From Kutzneria sp035492655 (GTDB lineage Bacteria > Actinomycetota > Actinomycetes > Mycobacteriales > Pseudonocardiaceae), in contig DATJJB010000455.1 in the NCBI GenBank assembly GCA_035492655.1, forward strand, positions 1 to 17,998: a stretch of 17,998 bases of DNA. The letters run 5' to 3'. This document shows, one piece after another, positions 10,101 through 17,589 of this stretch. How positions within the stretch are numbered: the stretch's first letter is position 1; each line of letters begins with the position of its first letter. The notes under the pieces were generated by a model. The model had not been told where the DNA came from and made no database searches. It saw nothing but the letters and a program-made list of their open reading frames with translations. Both the position numbers and the translations under genes were made by a program.

Positions 10101-13015
10101 AAGAACGCGCTGTTCACGCTGCCCGACTGGGAGATCGCCGTCTCGGCGTTGCCGTTGGTCGGCGCCGTGTCGATCCTGACGTAGGCGGAGACGGTGTAGC
10201 TCTGGTCGGTGCGGAAGGCCGGGCCGTTGGTGGTCACGGTGTCGCCCGGATGATCCAGTTGCACCGCGCGGTTCACCGCGCCGTCCCCGATGAAGTGCGC
10301 GCCGCCGGTCAGCACGCCGGCACTGCCGCCGCCAATGCTGTTGATCGCGGTGTTGCCGTCCTGCTCGTCCATCTTCCAGTAGCCGACCTGAACGTTGTCC
10401 TGGCTGACCGCGGCGGTGATCTCGGCGGCGGACAGCACTCGGTCATACGTCTTGGCCTCGTCGACGGACCCGTTGAAGTAGTCGACGTAGGTGCCGTTCC
10501 AGAGCGTGCGCCCGATCCGGAGCGGCGCGTCGACGTGTGGCCGGATCGCGGTGTGGCTGACGGTTCCGGACAGCACGCCGTTGACGTAGAGCCGAAGCTG
10601 TTGCGCCGCGGCGTCATAGACGCCGGTCAGCTGGGTCCACACGCCCATCTGGGCCGGCATTGCCGACCACGCGATGTCGACATTCGTCGGGGCGGCGGTG
10701 GTCATGCCGAAGGCCCACTTGCCGCCGTTCTCCGGCCGGTACCACAGGTCGAGGTTGGCGAAGGTGCTGCCGTCCTGGCTGAGAACCGCCTCGGCGCCCT
10801 GATTCTTGTTGACCTTGGCCCAGGCCGACACCGTGAAGCTGGCGTCGGTGCGTACGGTCATTGGCGCGGTGGCGTAGGCGCCGATGCCGTCCAGGGACAG
10901 GGCCGAGCCGACGGCGCCGGCGGTGTAGCCGGTGTTGCCGGTCAGCGTGGCGTTGTGGTCGCCGAGGAACGCGGTGTCGTTGGCATTGCCCTCGAAGGAC
11001 CACTGCGCGTTCGGACCGTTGCCGGCCCGCACGTAGATGTGAATCGTCTTGGACGGGCTGCGGTTGCCGGCCCGGTCGACGCTCTCCACATACAGGTCCT
11101 GCGGACCGTCCTTCGGCGGCGCGATGCTCACGGTCGCCCTGCCGCCCAGGGCATCCGCGTCCACCGGGATCGACGGCGGATCGCTCCAGCCGTACAGATA
11201 ATGGTCCACATCGGACACATGGTCCGCCGGGGACGTGCTGCCGGGGTCGAAGGTGAACGGGGCGGGCACGCCGGCACCGCCGTGCCAGCGGTTGTCCTCC
11301 TGGTACAGCGTGCCGGTCACGCCAGGCTTCACGCCGGGGCTGACCCGGTCCACGACGAACGCCGGGCCGTCCTGCGCCGGGCCGTTGGCGATCCCGTCGA
11401 AGCCGTAGAGCGACCAGTTGACGGTCTGGCCGTCCCGGTTGCGCAGGTCAACGTCAGTGGTGAACACGTTGCCGGAGCCGATGGTCGGACCGTCGTGGTG
11501 CTCGCCACCGCTGATGTCCCAGCGCGCGGTGAGCTGATCGCCGTCCGCGTCGGCCAGTCGGCCCTGCAACCGGATCGAGGCGTCGCCGATATACGCCGTG
11601 CCGTTGCACCATTTGCACGCGTGCAGCGGCGGCTGGGTGGTCAGGTCGGTCGGCTGGTCGGGGTGGGTGTTGTAGTTGATCACCAGGTGCGATGCCGGCG
11701 GATCGAACTTCCGCCAGGCCAGGGTGTCGCCCTCGTCCGCCGCCTTGATGAAGAACGTCGACAACCCCCAGTGGTTGATGCCGTTCGTGACGTCGAACCC
11801 GATGCCCTTGTTGCCGGGGCAGGTCGTGTAGTTGCTGTCGGCCGACTTCGTGTCGAGCCGCCCGCCCTGCGGCGCGTTGTCCCAGGTCGTGCCGCCGTCG
11901 ATGGTGCCGTTGGCGACGTAGATCTCGAGGTCCCGCCGGGTGCACGAGGGGGCGTGGGTGATGGTGCCGTCGAACTCGGCCCGAATCACGTCCTTGCCGC
12001 CAAGGAAGCCGGTGTCGAACTGCCAGAACGTGCGCGCGACACCGATGCCCTGACAGGCGGACGCCCCGCCGTAGCAGTTGCCGACCTTCCCCTCGCCGCC
12101 GTCGATGCCGCCGTACCAGTAGGAGGTGCCCGACTTGCCGGAGAAGATCTTGGCCCAGTCGCCGCTCGGCGACCCCCAGTCCGGGTCGACCACGATCGGG
12201 AACACGGCATGCTGATCCGTCAGCAGCGCATGGTCCGGTGTCAGCGTCAGCGACCCCTGATCCACCTGCACGCCGACGGCCGCTCGCTTGTCGGCAGCAT
12301 CCCACATCGACGACTGCGGTGCCTGGAACACGACCGCGCCCTTGGCGTCCACCGCGGTCAGCGCCCCGCCCGCGCCCGGCTTGATCGTCAGACCGTCGGC
12401 CTTGATGCCGAATCGAACGCTGGCCAGCCCTGCGGCCGCCGCCGGCGTCTTGACGATCAGGTGCTCGGTGAAGCCGACAGCGGTCGCCGTGAGCTCGAGA
12501 TCGACGCCCGGCCGCACGTCCCGGTACGTCGCCTTCGCGCCGTCCAACACGGGCGCGGGCAACGTGCCGGGCCAACTCAGCGCGAGCGAGCGGCCCGGCG
12601 AGCCGAAGGCGACCAAAGGTGTCGCGTCCCCTCCCCCCGAGAACGCGACATCCGTGGTCACCGCCTTCGGGACGACCGTGCCGTTGGCGGCCTTGCCCAG
12701 CCGGGAGTCCACCGGCAGCCAGGAGTCGCCGCGCTTGACCTGCATCGGCTCGATCGACAACTCGGCGGTCAGCGTGCCGTTCGGCTGTGCCGACACCTTG
12801 CGTGTCGGCGTGAACATCGACGTCACCGCGACCGACCGGTTCTGCCGCTTGGCCGCGGCGAACGCGACCCCGGGATCCGCGGCCTCGGTGACCGGACTGA
12901 CGCCTATTTGTGTTGCGACGTCGACGCTCCGCACGGCCACCACGACTGTCGCCACCACCAGTAGTACTACCGCCGCAATCGCCCATCTCAGACCGCGCAC
13001 AGACGCTCCCCGCAT
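6389..13015 (-). CDS. Exported multi-LamG adhesin-like protein
   Basis: The protein has 2208 residues. The ATG at 13015-13013 is chosen because GGGGAGGA sits 6 bases upstream. MRGASVRGLRWAIAAVVLLVV is a signal or anchor segment. Residues of about 60-270 match the conserved N-terminus of actinobacterial wall/RHS-associated proteins (QVKRGDSWLPVDS, RPGVDLELTA, FPIVVDPDW). Then comes a DNRLRE-type jelly roll (FWQFDTGF, TWDNAPQGG, up to about 430), Ig/FN3-like beta domains (to about 665), and six LamG (concanavalin-A-like) domains at about 671-874, 877-1096, 1097-1301, 1305-1529, 1541-1754 and 1755-1957. Each LamG has a central SFTVSAWAKV strand, a WTQLTGVYD strand, LRLYVNGVL, and a closing VDEVRxY motif. 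Residues of about 1972-2208 carry short cysteine-paired repeats. LamG folds bind glycans or proteins, often with calcium, so an extracellular adhesive or scaffold role is likely, but the ligand is unknown. The gene is the first of a coupled pair with the RHS gene. Confidence 0.88.
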   Translation of the reverse strand: MRGASVRGLRWAIAAVVLLVVATVVVAVRSVDVATQIGVSPVTEAADPGVAFAAAKRQNRSVAVTSMFTPTRKVSAQPNGTLTAELSIEPMQVKRGDSWLPVDSRLGKAANGTVVPKAVTTDVAFSGGGDATPLVAFGSPGRSLALSWPGTLPAPVLDGAKATYRDVRPGVDLELTATAVGFTEHLIVKTPAAAAGLASVRFGIKADGLTIKPGAGGALTAVDAKGAVVFQAPQSSMWDAADKRAAVGVQVDQGSLTLTPDHALLTDQHAVFPIVVDPDWGSPSGDWAKIFSGKSGTSYWYGGIDGGEGKVGNCYGGASACQGIGVARTFWQFDTGFLGGKDVIRAEFDGTITHAPSCTRRDLEIYVANGTIDGGTTWDNAPQGGRLDTKSADSNYTTCPGNKGIGFDVTNGINHWGLSTFFIKAADEGDTLAWRKFDPPASHLVINYNTHPDQPTDLTTQPPLHACKWCNGTAYIGDASIRLQGRLADADGDQLTARWDISGGEHHDGPTIGSGNVFTTDVDLRNRDGQTVNWSLYGFDGIANGPAQDGPAFVVDRVSPGVKPGVTGTLYQEDNRWHGGAGVPAPFTFDPGSTSPADHVSDVDHYLYGWSDPPSIPVDADALGGRATVSIAPPKDGPQDLYVESVDRAGNRSPSKTIHIYVRAGNGPNAQWSFEGNANDTAFLGDHNATLTGNTGYTAGAVGSALSLDGIGAYATAPMTVRTDASFTVSAWAKVNKNQGAEAVLSQDGSTFANLDLWYRPENGGKWAFGMTTAAPTNVDIAWSAMPAQMGVWTQLTGVYDAAAQQLRLYVNGVLSGTVSHTAIRPHVDAPLRIGRTLWNGTYVDYFNGSVDEAKTYDRVLSAAEITAAVSQDNVQVGYWKMDEQDGNTAINSIGGGSAGVLTGGAHFIGDGAVNRAVQLDHPGDTVTTNGPAFRTDQSYTVSAYVRIDTAPTNGNAETAISQSGSVNSAFFLGCRNSPDGNMWEFYTTSADGTTHPGDAAVWGPKTAPVGKWTQLTAVHDVPNKQLRLYVEGKLVGSAPETSTFNATGPLVIGNAKWQGNVTNNWTGGVDEVRAYSRVLSDEEIQGIVSQAGVTQGNWKFDGNVKDSSVRHLDGRAVNAVTYTAGQTAMPDPSDLAVRLDGNQTWVEAPHAVDADQSFSVAAWAKVDTLDAPATVVSEDGASISAFKIEARTDHTWAFSMANADASSNISLDTAAGGSVQIGQWAHLVGVYDATAHQIQLYVNGLPVAGAAHTQGWKPVGGFEIGRAQQDSAPRELFVGAIDDVSVYSRTLFGTEIQTMAGRDLSLVHDYPLDESGGHDTADAAGNRVGTLTGGASFTPGRVGNGVTFDGVSGAATTTGVDLRADQAFTVAAWVYLPRDSQQCAPGATCRFDAVSLDGPTGSKFRLGHLVDNNENQGVGTWFFELPEPDGKTVTMAAVAGNDADTDHWTHLAGVYDPTSKKIWIYVNGNRIGDGTLDTPWPTTSGLAIGRGKVNGANAEYWAGSVDDVRLYSGQLDNARVTALVKSYPAPSASVLPKADVAQWTFDENNGTTAHDTGGRGLDMTLTNTTWIGGRTGPAGNFNGSTAFGQTAGKVVDTGGSFSAAAWVYLTRAGTDNQTVLAQDGDRLSPFLLSYYGYNGKWAVIAPTADIDNPTTQVAILSSTEPARTNEWTHLAMAYNADLHELRLYVNGVLSAAQIGVNILPAPGPMTVSRGKWNGGNASPFTGVIDDVRVYGKAVTDGEVRKIHEDVGPADWSFYRFDDGTAKDAGWRKQDGALSGGTSFVPGNGGGEALHLDGTSGALTAPWGMPMHDSLTVSAWAKIDRLDQTATIASQDGDRNSGFALQYQADLQRWVFGATVADTDGAQPIFATAVTPPVAGKWTQVIGVYDYGAHQLRIYVDGQLSGTRNDATLWMAGGKFVLGRAKAAGRPTAYFPGAVDEVRTFEGVPSADLIAALGGWPPPLAGELGEFVNAAGDRYAGMTDHVRDGYHFTTALGLPADPGDNTVMLHACSNAGSSFTSTAADCEGATLVGDIGLIYTVQPTNIPTIPLYRCKDAAGRFDARNCGGATADGVLGYSVAYARFVRYSIAPYDRFSTIDGAPPSYQVVGPHGYVRLTAADSLKPIILCHNGYDYFDSSDSSCGGATVIGPQGYAWPSAPDGLPSRANYRCGTNDRYDSLDANCSGDTVVGPLGYTLVTVPKETAVFPS

Positions 13016-13020
13016 CGGGT

Positions 13021-13028
13021 TCCTCCCC
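13021..13028 (-). promoter_or_regulatory. Ribosome binding site deciding the LamG start
   Basis: The minus strand reads GGGGAGGA, then 6 bases (ACCCG plus flank), then ATG at 13015. This near-consensus site selects the ATG over an in-frame GTG six codons upstream (13033), which would place this Shine-Dalgarno inside the coding sequence. Confidence 0.75.
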
Positions 13029-13139
13029 AACACCCCATGGCCGCACTCCGGCGGTTTTCGACGCTAGTGATCGGCCAGGACGTCACGGCGGCCCCAACGA
13101 AAGGTCACTGAGCAGGCAAAAGGGCTCCCGAAGCGGCAA

Positions 13140-13165
13140 CTTGAGCGGCAGATGTGCCACTCAAG
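13140..13165. promoter_or_regulatory. Imperfect inverted repeat in the divergent promoter region (candidate operator)
   Basis: The arms are CTTGAGCGGCA (13140-13150) and TGCCACTCAAG (13155-13165), separated by GATG. Ten of 11 positions pair, with one C/A mismatch at 13146/13159. It lies 124 bases before the LamG start and 135 before the regulator start. Symmetric sites of this size usually bind a dimeric protein, and the XRE domain of the neighbouring regulator is the natural candidate; this is inferred from position only. Nearby ACTGAG motifs at 13107-13112 and 13171-13176 could be SARP-type direct repeats but are short. I could not assign convincing -35/-10 boxes to either side of the 285-base gap, so both promoters remain unplaced. 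Confidence 0.5.
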
Positions 13166-13300
13166 GACTGACTGAGTCGAACGGTCCAAGGGGGTTACGC
13201 GGACTGGCCCATATCAGTGCGGAACCGGGAGCGCCGACGATGCGTAAGGGGACAATTGCCCGAGCTAGGGGGAGTCTTGGGGAACGCGGGGGGCGACCGG

Positions 13301-16267
13301 ATGGACCTGAGTCCGGCTGCGCTGTCGGCACTGCTCAGACAGCGACGCAACGAACTGGGGATCACGCAGTCGGAGTTGGCACGCCGAGCCGGGGTGGGCG
13401 TACGCACGCTTCGCTACCTGGAACAAGGCACGGTCCGCAAGCCACGAACGGCGTCGGTACGGCAGCTGCTCGCGGCGCTGGCGACACCAACGCCCAAAGC
13501 GGCCGTGCCGGCGCTGTGGATCGGCGTGCTGGGGCCACTGGTGGTCGAGCGCGACGGTCAGCCGGTGGCGCTGGGCGACACCCAGGAGGCGCGGCTGCTG
13601 GGGCTCCTCGCGCTGACCGCGAACCGGCCGCTGTCGCTGGCCGGTGCCGCCGACGTGCTGTGGGCCGGTCGACCGCCAGCCTCGCATGCCGATCTGGTGA
13701 ACCGGTGCGTACGGCGGCTGCGCGGACTGTGCGGCCCGGCGCTTCGACTGACGGCGGTCGGTCGGGGCGTCTACCAACTCGACGCCGACTCGGATCAACT
13801 GGATGTCCTGCGGTTCGGCGAACTGAGCGTCGAGGCCCGGGACGCGGGCGACCCGGAAGCCGCCTACGACGCCTACCACCGGGCCCTGGCCTGCTGGCGC
13901 GGCCCCGTGCTGGCCGGGCACGACCAGGTGACGTGGGGGCCGGTGGCGGACGCGCTGGCGCGCCAGCGGCTCTTCGCGACACTGGCCTTCGCCGACGTCG
14001 GCTGCCGGCTCGGACGGTACGAACAGACCATCGCCCAGCTCGAGGTGGTCCGCGGCGACGAGCCGCTGCACGAGGGCCTGCACGCCCGGCTGATGACGGC
14101 GCTGGCCGGCAACGGGCAGCAGGCGGCCGCGTTGGAACTGTTCGACGACCTGTCCAAGCAGCTGTCCGCAGAGCTGGGCATCGAGCCCGGTCCGGAGATC
14201 AGGGCCGCGCAGCTGACCGTGCTGCGGCAGGAGGTGCCGACGCCCACTCGCGAGGTGCCGGCCGGACGCAACTTCCTACCTCGGGACGTGCACGACTTCA
14301 TCGGACGGGCAGCGGAGATCGACCACCTGGCCGAGACGCTGCTGACCGTGCGCGGCCCGGGCGTGCATGCGCTCACCGGCATGGCCGGCATCGGCAAGAC
14401 AACCCTGTCTGTCCACTTGGGACACCGGCTCGCGCCGTGGTTCCCGGACGGGCAGCTGTTCGTCGACCTGCACACGCACAGCGGCAAGCACGCGCCGCTG
14501 ACTGCGCAGGCGGCGCTGGACGCCCTGCTGCGCCAGCTCGGCGTGGACGGGCACCGGATTCCGGACCGGCTCGACGAGAGCGCGGCGCTGTGGCGGTCGC
14601 TGCTGGTCGGCCGGAGCATCCTGGTCGTGCTGGACGACGTCGCCGACGCCGCCCAGGTCCGGCCGCTGCTGCCGGGCGGCGGCACCAACTGCCAGTTCCT
14701 GATCACCAGCCGGAGCCATCTGACCAGCCTGGACGACGTCGCCGTAGTGGCGCTGGACGTGTTGCCCGACCGGGAGGCGGTCGATCTGTTCGCCGGAGTG
14801 GCCGGGCCCAAGCGCGTGGCCGGCCATGACGACCAGGTGCGCGAGGTCACGCGGCTGTGCGGTTTCCTGCCGCTGGCGATCCGCATCGCGGCGGCCCGAC
14901 TACGTGACCGTCCGTTGTGGACGATTGAGCACCTGTTGTCGTTGCTACGGGACGAACACCGCCGACTGCCTGCGCTGAGCGCCGGCGATCGCAGCGTCGG
15001 CGCCGCGCTGACGCTGTCCTACCGGCAGCTCTGTCCCGCCCAGCAGCGACTGTTCCGGCTGCTCGGCGACTTCCCCGGAATCGACTTCGCACCGGCGGCG
15101 GTCGGCGCGATCACCGACACCGGCAGGGAGGAGGCGGCTTCACTGCTGGAGGAACTCGTGGACGTGAACCTGCTGGCGCAGCCGGCGCTCGACCGGTACG
15201 GCTTCCACGACCTGGTCCGGGACCACGCCCGAGAGACCTGCCACACCGAACCGGCCGACCTGAGACGAGCGGCGATCAACCGTACCTTCGGCTTCTACCT
15301 CCACACCGCCGCACGGGCCGCTGACCTGCTGGAGCCCACCCGCAAACGGTTTCAACTCACCATCGCTGCCCCGGCCCAACTGCCCACGTTGACCAACGCC
15401 GCCGACGCGTTGCGCTGGTTCGAGGCCGAACGTCTCAACCTGACCGCGATCGTCGCCGCCGCGGCCGCCCGTAGGCATGACGAGCAGAGCTGGCAGCTCG
15501 CGCAGACGCTGTGGCGGTACTTCTTCATCCGTGGCCACCTGCACCTGCTGATCGCCACCCACCTGACCGCGCTGGACTGCACCCTCAGGCTCGGCGACAC
15601 CGCGGCCGAGGCGGAGATCCGCAAGAGCCTCGGCCTCGGCTACTGGCGGGTCGGCCGCCCGCGCGACGCGGTCGACCAGCATCTACGCGCGTTGAGGCTG
15701 GACCGGGCGAACCACGACCTGTGGGGCGAGGCCAAAACCCACAATCACCTCGGCTTCATCCACGGCCGCGACGGCGACCACACCGCCGCCGTAGAACACC
15801 ACCAACGGTCGGCCGAGCTGTACGAGCTGACCGGCGACCGCTGCGGCACCGCCCGGGCCCTGGTCGGGCTCGGCGACGTGCACTTCCACGCCGGACGCGC
15901 CGCCGAGAGCGCTGTCCAGTTCCGTGCCGCGCTCGACCTCGCTCGACAGGTGGGCGACCACTGGGGCGAGGGTCTCGCCTCGATCGGGTTGGGTTTCGCC
16001 ACGCTGAGCCGTGAGCACCTCGAACAGGCCCTCCGGCTGACCCGGGCGACCGGCGACCGCTGGGGCGAGAGCATCGCGCTGACCGGGCTGGGCATAATCC
16101 TGGCCGAGTCGAACGCCTCCGACGAGGCCATCAACCACTACCGCCAGGCCATCAACCTCGCCCAGGAGGTCGGCGACAAGTGGTGGGAGCGGATGGCCCG
16201 AGCCGGCCTCACCCGGCTGCGGGAGCACCTGCTGGACCACCGCCCACCGACAGTCTCTCCAGGCTGA
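13301..16267 (+). CDS. XRE-SARP-NB-ARC-TPR (AfsR-like STAND) transcriptional regulator
   Basis: The protein has 988 residues. The ATG at 13301 is preferred because it falls just before the helix-turn-helix and has a G-rich run (13288-13293) 7 bases upstream; in-frame GTG 13217 and TTG 13277 are alternatives. The domains are: XRE helix-turn-helix at about 6-50 (RQRRNELGITQSELARRAG); OmpR-like SARP DNA-binding domain at about 73-165 (IGVLGPLVVERDGQPVALG); bacterial transcriptional activator domain at about 171-310 (ending LGIEPGPEIRAAQ); and an NB-ARC ATPase at about 325-600 with Walker A GMAGIGKTT (360-368), Walker B ILVVLDDV (440-447), LITSRS (about 466) and GFLPLAI (about 521). TPRs follow to about 975, with repeated WGE signatures (DHWGEGLASIGLG, DRWGESIALTGLG). 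Family members activate secondary-metabolite or surface genes, with nucleotide binding gating DNA binding. Two DNA-binding domains in one chain are notable. It is divergent from the LamG-RHS operon, so control of that operon is plausible but unproven. Confidence 0.9.
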   Translation: MDLSPAALSALLRQRRNELGITQSELARRAGVGVRTLRYLEQGTVRKPRTASVRQLLAALATPTPKAAVPALWIGVLGPLVVERDGQPVALGDTQEARLLGLLALTANRPLSLAGAADVLWAGRPPASHADLVNRCVRRLRGLCGPALRLTAVGRGVYQLDADSDQLDVLRFGELSVEARDAGDPEAAYDAYHRALACWRGPVLAGHDQVTWGPVADALARQRLFATLAFADVGCRLGRYEQTIAQLEVVRGDEPLHEGLHARLMTALAGNGQQAAALELFDDLSKQLSAELGIEPGPEIRAAQLTVLRQEVPTPTREVPAGRNFLPRDVHDFIGRAAEIDHLAETLLTVRGPGVHALTGMAGIGKTTLSVHLGHRLAPWFPDGQLFVDLHTHSGKHAPLTAQAALDALLRQLGVDGHRIPDRLDESAALWRSLLVGRSILVVLDDVADAAQVRPLLPGGGTNCQFLITSRSHLTSLDDVAVVALDVLPDREAVDLFAGVAGPKRVAGHDDQVREVTRLCGFLPLAIRIAAARLRDRPLWTIEHLLSLLRDEHRRLPALSAGDRSVGAALTLSYRQLCPAQQRLFRLLGDFPGIDFAPAAVGAITDTGREEAASLLEELVDVNLLAQPALDRYGFHDLVRDHARETCHTEPADLRRAAINRTFGFYLHTAARAADLLEPTRKRFQLTIAAPAQLPTLTNAADALRWFEAERLNLTAIVAAAAARRHDEQSWQLAQTLWRYFFIRGHLHLLIATHLTALDCTLRLGDTAAEAEIRKSLGLGYWRVGRPRDAVDQHLRALRLDRANHDLWGEAKTHNHLGFIHGRDGDHTAAVEHHQRSAELYELTGDRCGTARALVGLGDVHFHAGRAAESAVQFRAALDLARQVGDHWGEGLASIGLGFATLSREHLEQALRLTRATGDRWGESIALTGLGIILAESNASDEAINHYRQAINLAQEVGDKWWERMARAGLTRLREHLLDHRPPTVSPG

Positions 16268-16311
16268 CTGCGCCATCTGAGTCCCGCGGTAGAACTACGG
16301 CTGTCGGGGGC

Positions 16312-16419
16312 ACCAGGACCATGCGCGCCGACCGCGAACTCAGATTGAGCAACTACGAGGTGTTCCGCTTCGGCTCCCGCGAGCTCCTCACCGAGGATCG
16401 CGCCGTCACCACTGAGTAG
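16312..16419 (+). pseudogene. Possible gene remnant (C-terminal scrap of a nuclease-like hypothetical protein)
   Basis: A short open stretch, from ATG at 16321 to TAG at 16419, reads MRADRELRLSNYEVFRFGSR and then about a dozen residues. The pattern (A-D-R-E-L-R-L-x-x-Y-E-V-F-R-F-G-x-x-E-L) resembles the C-terminal end of small restriction-endonuclease-like or DUF559-like hypothetical proteins as I remember them, where it would follow a catalytic core. No such core is present upstream, and there is no convincing ribosome site. It is best read as debris left by deletion or insertion next to the transposase. Chance similarity is possible at this length. Confidence 0.3.
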
Positions 16420-16481
16420 GTCCGACCGCTTGGCGGCTCCCGGGTCTGGAAGATGCCCGGCCTCAGGCGTGATGATCACTT

Positions 16482-17579
16482 GTGCTGTCGCGTCTGGCCT
16501 ACGTCGCCGTCACCAACGCCTTCGAAGTACTGCGGCTGCTGCCGATCGGTGACAGGGACAAGGACATCGAGATCCTTGCCCTGCGCCATCAGATCACCGT
16601 CCTTGAACGACGGCTCGGCCCGAACAAGGCGAAGTTCGCTCCCGAGGACCGGGCCTTCCTCGCTGCGCTGCTGGCTCCGCTGCCCCGCAGGACGCTGCGC
16701 CGACTGCGGCCGCTCGTCCAACCAGACACCGTTCTGCGCTGGCACCGCGACCTCATGAAACGGCGTCACGCCCGGACCTGCCGACCGAAGCGGCCCGGAC
16801 GCCCGCCCACAGCCCGCTCCATTCGGACCCTCACCCTGCGACTGGTCAAGGAGAATCCGTCCTGGGGTTACCGGCGGGTCCACGGCGGACTGGCCACCCT
16901 TGGCATCACGATCGATCCCTCCACCGTCTGGGAGATTCTCAAGCAGGAAGGTATCGACCCGGCACCCGACCGGGACGCGACTACCTGGTCGGCCTTCCTG
17001 CGCTTCCAAGCCCACGCTCTCCTCGCCTGTGACTTCCTCGAGGCTGTCACCCTTACCGGGCAGCGCCAGTACGTACTGGCCGTGATCGAGCACGGCACCC
17101 GACGGATCCGCGTCCTGGGAACGACCGCCTACCCCACCGCTGCCTGGGTCACCCAGACAATCAAGAACCTGGTGATGGACCTGCACGACGCTGGCGCCAA
17201 AGCGAAGTTCCTGATCGGCGACCGCGACGCGAAGTTCCCCGCCCTCATCGACGAAATCCTCACCGACGCCGGCATCCAAACCGTCCTCACCGGCATCCGC
17301 GTCCCCAGAATGAACTCCATCATGGAGCGCTGGGTGCAGAGCCGCCGCCACGAACTCCTGGACCGCACGCTCCTTTGGAACAAGCACCACCTGCGCCACG
17401 CGCTGCGCGAGTACGAGGACTTCTACAATTCCCATCGCGCCCACCAGGCCAAGCGTCAGGCAGCGCCACTGCGCCCGGTGCCCGCGCCCATCACCGATCC
17501 ATACCGAATCGCCCACCTGGACATACGCCGACACGACATACTCCGCGGCGTCCTCCACGAATGCCCGCACGCTGCCTGA
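16482..17579 (+). CDS. Integrase-core (DDE) transposase, apparently intact
   Basis: The protein has 365 residues. GTG at 16482 is the first possible in-frame start because an in-frame TGA lies at 16473-16475; no clear Shine-Dalgarno precedes it. The N-terminal half has a DNA-binding region (EILALRHQITVLERRL; LVQPDTVLRWHRDLMKRRH) and a Pro/Arg-rich hinge (CRPKRPGRPPTARS), then HTH_21-like NPSWGYRRVHGGLATLGI. The rve integrase core follows with the triad D184 (LLACDFLEAV), D247 (LIGDRDAKF) and E282 (RMNSIMERWVQ). The D247 to E282 spacing is 34 intervening residues, as in the IS3/IS481 and retroviral integrase superfamily. The C-terminus (FYNSHRAHQ, then LHECPHAA) is complete. This is a common single-gene transposase type in Streptomyces relatives. 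No frameshift is visible. I could not find inverted ends or a target duplication, so the element borders are unset. Confidence 0.88.
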   Translation: MLSRLAYVAVTNAFEVLRLLPIGDRDKDIEILALRHQITVLERRLGPNKAKFAPEDRAFLAALLAPLPRRTLRRLRPLVQPDTVLRWHRDLMKRRHARTCRPKRPGRPPTARSIRTLTLRLVKENPSWGYRRVHGGLATLGITIDPSTVWEILKQEGIDPAPDRDATTWSAFLRFQAHALLACDFLEAVTLTGQRQYVLAVIEHGTRRIRVLGTTAYPTAAWVTQTIKNLVMDLHDAGAKAKFLIGDRDAKFPALIDEILTDAGIQTVLTGIRVPRMNSIMERWVQSRRHELLDRTLLWNKHHLRHALREYEDFYNSHRAHQAKRQAAPLRPVPAPITDPYRIAHLDIRRHDILRGVLHECPHAA

Positions 17580-17589
17580 GCTGCACGGA

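Noticed and set aside
6629..12964. A 6.3-kb plus-strand open frame (2111 codons) antisense to the LamG gene
   Set aside because: Its translation is Val/Gly/Arg-rich with no recognisable domain, no ribosome site, and it mirrors the codon-position GC bias of the real minus-strand gene. Long stop-free antisense frames are expected in such GC-rich DNA.
6389..13015. Nucleotide repeats in the LamG gene as possible recombination repeats or CRISPR-like array
   Set aside because: The similarity is at protein-domain level with a ~600-base period and diverged sequence; there are no short identical repeats with unique spacers.
13217..13300. N-terminal extension of the regulator from GTG 13217
   Set aside because: The 28 extra residues show no conserved feature, while the ATG at 13301 directly precedes the XRE domain. 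TTG 13277 has a good AGGGGGAG but it is only 2 bases away. The start remains slightly uncertain.
12910..14829. A 639-codon plus-strand frame across the intergenic region and the regulator
   Set aside because: It is Arg/Ala/Gly-rich with no domains, and it is out of frame with the regulator, whose Walker motifs and TPRs prove the correct frame.
16420..16481. Terminal inverted repeats around the right-hand transposase
   Set aside because: I compared 16420-16481 with the reverse complement of 17580-17640 and saw no convincing matching ends or target duplication.
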